Assembly (NCBI GenBank): GCA_963576735.1
Contig: OY755181.1
Coordinates: 5,208,001 to 5,272,000 of the forward strand
Reading direction: 5' to 3'
DNA from: Bedellia somnulentella
Lineage: Eukaryota; Arthropoda; Insecta; Lepidoptera; Bedelliidae
Length of the DNA stretch: 64,000 bases
Position numbers and translations under genes: made by a program. The notes under the pieces were generated by a model, which was given only the letters and a program-made list of their open reading frames with translations, was not told where the DNA came from and searched no databases. Shown here one piece after another: positions 38,789 to 47,509 of the stretch; the first letter of the stretch is position 1, and the number at the start of each line of letters is the position of its first letter.

Positions 38789-41399
38789 CATACATACATA
38801 CATACATATTCTCACGCCGTTAGTTCCCATTGGGGTAGGCAGAGACTATCGATCGCCACTTTGTACGATCCTGGCAAACCTCTCTAGCTTCATTCACATC
38901 CATCAATCTTTTCATACATGCTCTTTTATTCTTCATACTTCGGACACCTGCCTTTTTGAGCACATTTTCTATTTGATCTAAATGTGTCCTCCGAGGTCGT
39001 CCTCTACTAACATTACCTTCCACATTGGCTCTATAGATCTCTTTCACCAATTTACTGTCATCCATCCTCTCTATGTGCCCAAACCATCTCAACATTCCTT
39101 TTCTTATCTTTCTTACAATATCATCTTTTACACCACACCTTTCACGAATCACATCATTCCTCACACGATCACATAACCTTACATTACACACTTTTCTGAG
39201 GGATCTCATTTCTACTGTATTCACTCTACTTTCATGCTTCTTCTGCCACACCCAACATTCACTGCCATACATAAGCGTAGGAACGAGGACAGCATCATGC
39301 ACAGCCATTCGGGCCTTTTCAGACACCGACTGACTAGACATTAGACTATCCAGTGCTCCATTTACCGCATTACCCTTTTTCACTCTTCTCTCGATATCTT
39401 CATCACACTTTCCATCCCTAGTAAACAGACTTCCCAAATATACAAACTCTTTCACTTGTTCCACTTTCTTACCATTAATCTCAATCACGCATTCGGTCAT
39501 ATTCACCTCTCTCTCAAAAACCATAGTTTTTGTTTTATCCACATTCACCCTCATTCCCTTTTTTTCAAAAGAAGCACATGCAATATTCATCATCTCTTGC
39601 AGCTCTTCCACCGATGATGCAAGTAGCACTTGATCGTCGGCATATAAGAGGCATTTAATGATGAATCCACCCATTCTCAATCCATAATCACTTTCACGCA
39701 ACTCTGTTAAACAGTCATCCATGAACAAATTGAAGAGCCACGGGGAAGCTACACAACCCTGTCGGACACCCCGAGAGATCCCGAACCAGACAGTATTTTC
39801 CCCGTTTACTCTCACACATGCACTGGAATCCTCATAGAGTGATACCAGTGCACGTATAAGTCGACTCCCCAAACCGAACTTGGATAACACCTCCCATAAA
39901 CACTTTCTTACCACCCTATCATACGCCTTCTCTAAACCAATAAAGGAGCAATACACCTTTCGGTTCTTAGCTAAGAACTTTTCGGTGATGCTCCTTAAAG
40001 AGAAGATTTGGTCCATACATCCCATTCCCTTTCTAAATCCTGCTTGCACATCCCAAATTTTATCATCCGTTTCATTCATCACTCTTTCAATCAAAACCTT
40101 TGCATACAATTTACCGACAATGCTGAGTAGGCTAATTCCACGGTAGTTTCTAGCCTCCTGGTGTGACCCCTTTCCTTTATATAAAGGCACAATTACCGCT
40201 TTGCACCAGTCTTGTGGCACTTTGCCACTCGACCAGCATTTTTGGAAAAGGAAGTACAACCAGGAAGCCACCACCCCTTTACCAGCCCTCAGCATTTCAG
40301 TGTTTATGCTGTCATACCCTGCCGCTTTCCCTAGTTTCATACTTTTCATTGCTTTCATTATTTCTTCCATACTGATCTCACTGTCACTAAAGTCACCCAT
40401 AACGTCGTTCCAATCAACATTACTGCCGATTGGCGAAGAAATGGATGTATCCTCTTTTTCAAAGAGTCCCTCAAAATATTTCTTCCATACTCGCCTTATG
40501 CTACTTTCATCCGTCGCCAATTCACCCTGTTCATCTCTCACAACATTCACTCTCGTGTTTTGGGAAACTCCCTTTTCTTTCCGGATATATTTCCAGAACA
40601 ACTTTTGGTTATTCCGGAAATTATCGGAGAGTTTCCTCTCACACCATTCTATCAGATCACGCTTTTTCTTTTCTATTTTTTTCTTAACCTCATTCTTAAC
40701 TCTCTTATATTCATCTTCACTATTCTTCACTACATCATCTGTTACTCTCGCATCCATTCGTTTACTAGCTTTAATCGCTAGTAAATCTAACCAAGCTTTC
40801 TTCTTATCTCCAACTGCCTCTTTCACATCTTTATCCCACCAACTTGTTGGTGATCTATTTGTTCTTTTACTCAATCCACATACTTCCGTCGCACATTCTA
40901 CCATTGACGATTTGAGCACATCCCATACTTCTTCTATTTCCAATTCATCCTTCATCTCCACGCAACTTAGCCTGTCGTCCAATTTCTTCATATATTCATC
41001 TTTAATATTTTCATCCTCTTCCAATTTCTCCACTTTTAGTCTCGCAAATTCAGTTGTCGACACTTTGGCCCTGTGACGCCAACGCGTGCACAGTCCCCTC
41101 AATCGTGATATCACGAGAAAGTGGTCTGTGCCAACGTTAATGCCCCTATGGACTCTGGTGTCAACAACCTTTGCTCTTAGCCTTTCATCCACTATCACAA
41201 AATCTATCATACTTCTCTCGCTTCCTCTCTGTCTAGTATACATATGGATATCTTTGTGTTCAAACAACGTGTTCGTAACACAAAGATTCCTCTCCAAACA
41301 TACATCAATCACTTTCTCACCATTCTCGTTCACTCTTTTATCACCAAACTTTCCTAAAACTCTTTCACAACCGTTGCGTGACACACCAACCCAACCATC
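38789..41399 (-). mobile_element. RTE LINE, 5'-truncated second copy
   Basis: Highly similar to the copy at 25757. The 3' end has the same GCGTGAG and CATA-repeat (TATG) tail at 38789-38818. Similarity stops in the endonuclease at DGWVGVS (41396-41399), a typical 5' truncation of reverse transcription; a SINE-B begins about 75 bases beyond. Confidence 0.9.
38820..41399 (-). CDS. RTE endonuclease-reverse transcriptase, N-terminally truncated (about 859 aa of element)
   Basis: The frame is open through the whole 2.6 kb. It keeps the end of the endonuclease (MIDFVIVDERL, GTDHFLV), the reverse transcriptase with AYDRV and YADDQ, and the C-terminal LRWFGHIERM block. The first about 174 residues, with the N-terminal endonuclease motifs, are missing. 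The open frame continues to an ATG at 41438 but those 13 codons are flanking DNA. It reads very close to the 25.7-kb copy, with scattered substitutions (for example FIGLEKAYDRV for FIDLEKAYDRV). Cannot nick target DNA, so dead on its own. Confidence 0.88.
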   Translation of the reverse strand, partial: DGWVGVSRNGCERVLGKFGDKRVNENGEKVIDVCLERNLCVTNTLFEHKDIHMYTRQRGSERSMIDFVIVDERLRAKVVDTRVHRGINVGTDHFLVISRLRGLCTRWRHRAKVSTTEFARLKVEKLEEDENIKDEYMKKLDDRLSCVEMKDELEIEEVWDVLKSSMVECATEVCGLSKRTNRSPTSWWDKDVKEAVGDKKKAWLDLLAIKASKRMDARVTDDVVKNSEDEYKRVKNEVKKKIEKKKRDLIEWCERKLSDNFRNNQKLFWKYIRKEKGVSQNTRVNVVRDEQGELATDESSIRRVWKKYFEGLFEKEDTSISSPIGSNVDWNDVMGDFSDSEISMEEIMKAMKSMKLGKAAGYDSINTEMLRAGKGVVASWLYFLFQKCWSSGKVPQDWCKAVIVPLYKGKGSHQEARNYRGISLLSIVGKLYAKVLIERVMNETDDKIWDVQAGFRKGMGCMDQIFSLRSITEKFLAKNRKVYCSFIGLEKAYDRVVRKCLWEVLSKFGLGSRLIRALVSLYEDSSACVRVNGENTVWFGISRGVRQGCVASPWLFNLFMDDCLTELRESDYGLRMGGFIIKCLLYADDQVLLASSVEELQEMMNIACASFEKKGMRVNVDKTKTMVFEREVNMTECVIEINGKKVEQVKEFVYLGSLFTRDGKCDEDIERRVKKGNAVNGALDSLMSSQSVSEKARMAVHDAVLVPTLMYGSECWVWQKKHESRVNTVEMRSLRKVCNVRLCDRVRNDVIRERCGVKDDIVRKIRKGMLRWFGHIERMDDSKLVKEIYRANVEGNVSRGRPRRTHLDQIENVLKKAGVRSMKNKRACMKRLMDVNEAREVCQDRTKWRSIVSAYPNGN

Positions 41400-41473
41400 A
41401 AGACTATCAAGAGTCTTGATAGATTGGTCTTGATTCAAGACCGACTGAAATATAAAAATAAAAATATAATACT

Positions 41474-41727
41474 ACATACATACATATAATCACGGCCATA
41501 AACTCTCTAGAAGGGGTAGCCAGAGCTGAGGAATTGGAAATTCCACAACCACTTTTGGAAAGTTGAGTGGGGAAAAGATGGCAAAATAAAGGTTGTTGGT
41601 GATGAGATGAGTCTCCAACCACATCGCCAAAAAATCCCATAAAAGAACCATTACCGTTAGTCGCCTTTTACGTACACCCTGCGGAAGAAATGGGGTAGTG
41701 CTATTCTAAGCTGACACTACACAGCAA
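41474..41727 (-). repeat. SINE-B, near-complete copy
   Basis: CATACATACATATAATCACG tail through GCTGACACTACACAGCAA head in minus orientation. Confidence 0.8.
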
Positions 41728-41734
41728 TACAAAT

Positions 41735-41925
41735 AAAATCACGGATATAAAATTGAAATAAGCGTGGCCATTTCTTCAGCATTAAAAATTTGTTGCCTAC
41801 TTTTGGAAATTGAGTGCGGAAAAAATTTAATAATAAGGTTGTTATTGATTGGTGATGGGTCTCCCGCCGCTGGTTTTCACCCTTGTGAAGAAACAAGTTA
41901 GTGCTATTCTGTGCCTATAGTACAT
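41735..41925 (-). repeat. SINE-B, degenerate copy
   Basis: ATCACGGATATAAAATTGAA, GTGATGGGTCTCCCGCC and GTTAGTGCTATTCTG; adjacent to and in the same orientation as the previous copy. Confidence 0.6.
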
Positions 41926-42069
41926 GGATAATATAAAACAATCACCAACAACATTAATCCTCTATAAAATTAGTTCTTTCAATTTCGATAAGTGGTTTTA
42001 AGCCTTTTTCAAGCTTTTACTTCAGCTATCAGGCAGGAAGTTTTTGTAACAACTCAACTCTCAAAACTC

Positions 42070-42120
42070 AAACGTTCACACAGTTACCCCCGTAGGGGTT
42101 GGCGGAAGTACCTATAATTT
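42070..42120 (-). repeat. SINE-A 3' tail fragment
   Basis: AAACGTTCACACAGTTACCC then CCGTAGGGGTTGGCGG. Confidence 0.55.
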
Positions 42121-43488
42121 ATGTTACTGTATTGTAAACCAGCATATAAAGGGAATAAATTAAGAAACAATCGCACCATTCCCAAGTCCCAACGAACAAA
42201 CTTCGCGCAGTGGCAATAACCGGCCGGCTCACGGGTTGTGGCGCCAAATTAAAAAGCGAGCAAAATCTGAAGATTTGAAAACGGGGTTGAACTTCTCGAG
42301 GTCGCTGCATCGGAAATACTGCATGTATTAACGTGAAATAAAAACTACTGTAATGCATATGGTATATACTAAAGTTTCAAGCGCATTTGGTACAGATATT
42401 TTGACACATTTGTGTTCTCCATTGGCTTTTTAAATCTGTTCTGAGGAATCAGAAACTGCACACATAAGCACGTGTTACTAATGAGTGAAACAAAAGATGC
42501 GAAAGAGCAAATAAAAGAGATAGTTTTAATTTTAATGATTGCCCTTAAAATGTTTTCTCTGTGACTCTCTTTTTCATCAGAATATGGCGTACTTACGCTC
42601 GTAATGAGAGGTTTTCTTTTTGAGAAATAAAAAAACAACATAGTTTCCTAGAGCTCTGTAGATGGCGTTGATGCAACTACGTTACTTACTTAAATTTTTT
42701 CTTCGTGGCCTCAATCGTGTTGCCACAATAATTTCGCCAATGTGAACTTTAAAAACATGTGTCACATCACCATAGAGTAACTTTTTGGCGAGTAAAAACA
42801 ACAAAAAGAATGTTAAATATAAATACCGTCTTTGTTTATTTACTTTTAAGCTATCTTGGCTTAAACTGATATTTATTTAGACTTTCAAATCAGAACGTTT
42901 TTATGTACGTTCCGTTTTACGATATCATTACATTCAAGTGTGAAAAACGGTGTGACGTTCCGTTCCTACCAGTAACATAGCAAGTCTGGCGCCATCTATC
43001 CTGAGAACAAGGAAGAAGAAAAAAAGAAAAAAAGGAAAACCTCTCATCATTACGCTCGAATCAGACTACGACAAGACAACGTGCGAGTTTACCAAGTATC
43101 TGCCTCTTGTTTATTTAATATAATTGATATAATGGCAATCTCTAATCTCTGCCTGCCCTATGGGAACTTAAAAACTTTGTTGTCACGCAATTGTTTGTAT
43201 TATGGGGTATCTATTTGAAAATAGTATGCGTTCGAACTTGCTTTTGGATTCTGTAAACACTTTAAATGTTCTTTCTATAGGATTTAATTTAACTATAACC
43301 CACACTATCACAAACACTGCCACAGATGTATTGTCAGATTTGTCAGTAAATAACAGTAGGTACTCAAATTAGTTATCAATGATAATACGCGACTAACTAA
43401 TCATGTACTTGGCACATCGGGCGTTTACATGAAACTGTAATATAAATTGGATACATGTAATTTTAACATAACATGGCTACATACAATC
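42121..43488. other. Intergenic DNA with repeat traces
   Basis: AAAACCTCTCAT motifs inverted at about 42610 and 43040 suggest a decayed foldback. Two GATGGCGC/GCGCCATC motifs (42661, 42991) occur. No gene supported. Confidence 0.4.
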
Positions 43489-43491
43489 TTA

Positions 43492-44723
43492 AGCGGCCAG
43501 TACACAATGGCGGACGATGGTCCACTGCTCGCCATCGCCACTGTGTACAGGGGGCAATGGTGCATGACGGCGGACAATTGCCGATCGTGGCGCGCAATGG
43601 CGAAGTTGTCGGTTTTTCGGGCACACTTCAAAGGAATCGTGGCGTAGCATGGCCGGTGGTGTTTCCACAGTGGGCCATTGTTTAGTTCGTCACCGACCGC
43701 TCATAGATACTTATACTTTTTTGGAATATTTTATTGCAAAATGTATTTATAATCACTATATGACGTAAAAATAACATAAATAGCGCCATAAATAAAATAA
43801 ATTACATACATAATAATAAATAAATAGCTGCAGCCATAATTACTTCGACGTCCGTCGCAAGTGGATTGCCAGGCAGTAATGAGTAGTAGCCGTGTGTAGG
43901 TCCGGCTCGGTGGATTCAAATGATTCGAATCTCTGCGTGAGCCTGATTGGCCTAACCGGCCCCACTCTTTCTTATCAGGTGCGAGTTCGCTTAACTGGGC
44001 CGCTCCGCACCGGCTCGGTTCTATTGTTTTCGAACAACAGGCTCAGGCATCAGGTTCAGTATCGGTTCGATTATTACCGTTACATTTGCTTGCTGAATGT
44101 GAGAGCGAGACAAGAATGTAATACAATTTGAACTCGGGAGACAGAGACGAAAAGAGAGTTGTCCTTTTGTGTTCTTTGTTTGCCAATTTCGTTATAGATT
44201 TATCAATCTTTTCATAAATAATGGTGTTTATTGTGATATTATAAATACGATAGTGTTTTATGTTGTGTAACTTTCTGATTTGCATATATTTATGTGTAGA
44301 TATTGTTATAAGATTTTGTTAAGGTATTTCTAAATATTATTTATTTTTTTACATTTGAATATTTGTATGTTAGCGAACCTAGCCTGTACACAAACAGAAT
44401 CATTATACATATGAGTTAATTGATTTTTAAATGTATGTCAATAGCAATCGTTACGTTCCGCGAAGTAAGCGTGGTATTTTTTGGTTGTTTGATTCAGTTC
44501 TGAATTTCTTAACCGAGCTGGATTCGATAAGCGGTCCGGCCCGGTTAAGTGGATTCAGTACCGGAACTGAGCCTGAACCTGGTGATTCGAATCACCTCGC
44601 GGAGCTGGATCTACCCAAGCCTAATGATGAGCAATGGGCCATTGTGTGAACACCAATTGATCGTGGCCTACAATTGCCAATTGCGAAGCGTGGCCCATCG
44701 TGGGCCATTGTGTACTGGGCGCT
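43492..44723. mobile_element. PIF/Harbinger-type MITE, copy 1, carrying an insertion
   Basis: Ends AGCGGCCAGTACACAATGG and CCATTGTGTACTGGGCGCT are inverted repeats, and the flanks are TTA (43489-43491, 44724-44726), matching the TWA duplication of PIF/Harbinger. Excluding the insertion at 43884-44626 it matches copy 2 closely. Short ORFs inside are not genes. Confidence 0.82.
43884..44626. mobile_element. 743-bp unknown insertion within the MITE
   Basis: Comparison with copy 2 defines it exactly; ATGAG flanks both sides (43879-43883 and 44627-44631), a candidate 5-bp duplication. Its two ends contain loosely inverted GC-rich blocks rich in GATTCGAATC and CCGGCTCGG-type words. Non-coding. Confidence 0.7.
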
Positions 44724-44751
44724 TTAAATGTTTACACAACGTAACTTCTAA

Positions 44752-45244
44752 AGCGGCCAGTACACAATGGCGGACGATGGCCCACTGCTCGCCATCGCCA
44801 CTGTGTACAGGGGGCAATGGTGCATGATGGCGGACAATGCCGATCGTGGCGCGCAATGGCGCGCAATGGCGAAGTCGTCGGTTTTTCGGGCACACTTCAA
44901 AGGAATCGTGGCGTAGCATGGCCGGTGGTGTTTCCACAGTGGGCCATTGTTTAGTTCGTCACCGGCCGCTCATGGATACTTATACTTTTTTGGAATATTT
45001 TATTGCAAAATGTATTTATAATCACCATATGACGTAAAAATAACATAAATAGAGCCATAAATAAAATAAATTACATACATAATAATAAATAAATAGCTGC
45101 AGCCATAATTACTTCGACGTCCGTCGCAAGTGGATTGCCAGGCAGTAATGAGCAATGGGCCATTGTGTGAACACCAATTGATCGTGGCCTACAATTGCCA
45201 ATTGCGAAGCGTGGCCCATCGTGGGCCATTGTGTACTGGGCGCT
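44752..45244. mobile_element. PIF/Harbinger-type MITE, copy 2 (493 bp)
   Basis: Same ends as copy 1, flanked by TAA (44749-44751, 45245-45247). Uninterrupted. The two copies are only 28 bases apart and in the same orientation, each with its own duplication, so they inserted separately. Confidence 0.85.
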
Positions 45245-45296
45245 TAAGCTTATACATATCGGTGTGCTTTGAAAACTACCTAACAACTCAAGACTC

Positions 45297-45600
45297 AAGC
45301 GTATACGCTGTATATGCCCGAAGGGGTTCGCAGAGGTACTGATACTTCTGAACATCGCATGACAATCGTCACCTGGTGTTCAGTTCGACGGATTTAGAGT
45401 TGTATCGAATCGTTTACTTACGCTTTAAAGAGACACAGTTATTTATTATTTTTACTCTGATGTATGGAACTCGATCATTCTGATCGAAATCGCAATTTCG
45501 ATTGAAATTTACAATCCGCCTACTACTAAAATGATAATTGATGCTACTACCCACGTTTTGATTGAATAGTGTACTCATGAGATATTGGATTCAATCAAAA
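45297..45600 (-). repeat. SINE-A, interrupted copy
   Basis: TATATGCCCGAAGGGGTTCG to CACCTGGTGTTCAG (45297-45392), then about 150 unrelated bases, then CTACCCACGTTTTGATTG (45549) onward. Confidence 0.6.
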
Positions 45601-46083
45601 GGATTTAATTATATGAGCTGCTGGAACTTATTATATTCAAATAAATTGTCTCTACAGGCCAACGGGGTGAGTGAGGTGAGTTGAGATGACCGTTTCCGTT
45701 AGCATAAACAATAGCTCTCGATGCCTACGACACGTATAGTTCTTTGTATTCGGTCTTTCTATTCTATTGTATGCACTCCCGGCCTATACTTAATTGGACT
45801 TATTTATAAGAAAACTACTGAAGACTAGGCTGCATCATCCAAGTGATCTTTGCCTGCCGAAAGGCGAATATATAAACAAGAACATCTATTTTTATGAGAT
45901 TTTATGCATGAGGGATGATGGATGTTACGAAAACATCGATGTTGACATCGATGTTAACATCGTATCAAAAGTATCGATGTTCGATAAATATTGATCGTGC
46001 GTGAGTCATCGATATTTTTAAAACATCGATGTTTTTGGAAACAAATAAAACTGTCAATTATATTTATAAAAAGTTTATTATTA

Positions 46084-46440
46084 TTAAAATAACAAATTAA
46101 AAAAAAATAACACTCCCAGTATTTTAGGGACACTTAGTAAAACAAATAACCTTGACATGTTTTTTTTCTTTCCGTCTGTTCCGTTGCTGGTACAGAAATT
46201 GACCAGCTTTGGAAAAAAGCCTTTCTGAGACTGTGGATGTTGCCGTGCAACACAAATATTTTTGAGAGCATTTTTTTTAAAATAGGGCAGGCGGATTCTA
46301 GTACCTTCCATAAATGTAAAGGGTCTTGTTTTAGGTTAGCCAAAGGACTTTTTAAATAAATTTGCAAGTGTAAAGGCATGCTTGTGTAAACCTCTTTGGA
46401 AATTAAAACCAACTTATCCTTATACGGCTGTGAGCTTGCT
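46084..46440 (-). pseudogene. hAT transposase C-terminal (dimerisation) remnant
   Basis: Across two frames: YKDKLVLISKEVYTSM, DPLHLWKV, then LPYFKKNALKNICVARQHPQ and MSRLFVLLSVPK. This is the hAT C-terminal pattern (a W in DPLxxW, the P-x-S-x-x-S-E-R region, L-x-x-L-x-S-V). The Ser-Glu-Arg core is decayed and a frameshift falls near 46310. Confidence 0.7.
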
Positions 46441-46559
46441 GTGTGTCATCGAGTGGAAAATAGTTGAACTTTTATAATCTGCTAATACTATTTTGGAAGA
46501 TTTCTAGTAGTTATAACCTTAAAAAAGGCAAACGATGATTCATACATTATATTGAAAAT

Positions 46560-46729
46560 ACTTAAAACTAGCGCCATCTAGCGGCGAGTAGCAAACTCAA
46601 GAAGTACACTAAGAAGGAACGAATATCAAAGAGTCTCAATCGATATCTGCTAGAGGGCGGTAAATATAAGCAAGACCAATTCCCGCTACCTAACACTAGA
46701 GGGCGCTAAAAAATATCGATACAGTAAAA
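46560..46729 (+). promoter_or_regulatory. LINE leader with three GAGGGCG/GCGCCATCTAG motifs
   Basis: GCGCCATCTAGCGG (46571), CTAGAGGGCGG (46650) and CTAGAGGGCGCT (46703) are variants of one word, resembling CTCF-type sites. Likely internal promoter or binding array of the LINE. Confidence 0.45.
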
Positions 46730-47509
46730 ATGGAACAAAATATAATAAAGATGCTTGAAAACATACAAATTGAAATACGAACACAGAGACAAGATATAAA
46801 CGATATGAAAGAAAAAATAATTCATGATATAAATAGAAATATCGATGAAAAGTTCAAAAACTTAGAAGATAAAACAATTCAATTGGAAGATATTCAGAAA
46901 AAACAACAGGAGACTATAGACAGGCTGGAGCAACAAATGAAGCAAAGAAACGTGATATTATTCGGTGTTTCAGAAGAAGAAAAGTCTTATAATGATCTAG
47001 TAAAAAATGTAATTAATATAATTAACACCACTAAAGCAAAATGCGAGAAGAATGAAATTGTCTTAGTAAAAAGAATCGGAAAACGATCTGAAAATCCGAG
47101 GCCGATATCTATAACATTTAGTACAATGGGAACAAAAATTGAAGTACTCCAAAATAAAAAAGGTTTAAAAGATATGTACATTAAAGAAGATTTTACTACA
47201 AAAATATTAAAAAAAAGAAAAGAACTACAAATAGAATACAAGGCTCGAAGAGAACAAGGGGAAAATATTATAATGCGCTTCGATAAAATAGTGACAATTC
47301 AATCAAATAAAGAAAATAAGGAAACAAGCGGACATCAATCAAGAAACTCTAAAAGAAAACCTATGTCCCCACCAGATCCACAATGCTCCTCGCAGAACAA
47401 TATAAATAACAGGGCAAAGAAAAACAAACCAACTCTAGATTCCTATATTATATCAAAAAAATTGTCACCAGCCCATGCCTTGAGCTATGGTGATAGCGAG
47501 CAAGAATAG
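46730..47509 (+). CDS. LINE ORF1 protein (259 aa)
   Basis: Residues about 1-70 are a long coiled coil (IQKKQQETIDRLEQQMKQ). Then RNVILFGVSEEEKS, VKRIGKRSENPRPISITF and LKDMYIKEDFTTKILKKRKE have the layout of L1-type ORF1 RNA-binding domains (RRM then C-terminal domain). The tail is basic. The protein binds LINE RNA and chaperones nucleic acid. It ends in a single TAG (47507-47509), after which the same frame stays open into ORF2. Confidence 0.85.
   Translation: MEQNIIKMLENIQIEIRTQRQDINDMKEKIIHDINRNIDEKFKNLEDKTIQLEDIQKKQQETIDRLEQQMKQRNVILFGVSEEEKSYNDLVKNVINIINTTKAKCEKNEIVLVKRIGKRSENPRPISITFSTMGTKIEVLQNKKGLKDMYIKEDFTTKILKKRKELQIEYKARREQGENIIMRFDKIVTIQSNKENKETSGHQSRNSKRKPMSPPDPQCSSQNNINNRAKKNKPTLDSYIISKKLSPAHALSYGDSEQE

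Noticed and set aside
41400..41438. N-terminal 13 codons of the 38820-41438 ORF as a real start
   Set aside because: They lie beyond the truncation point of the RTE copy in unrelated flanking DNA.
43447..45355. Several short ORFs in the MITE pair
   Set aside because: The same peptides recur in both MITE copies only because the DNA is repeated; they have no start context or known domain.
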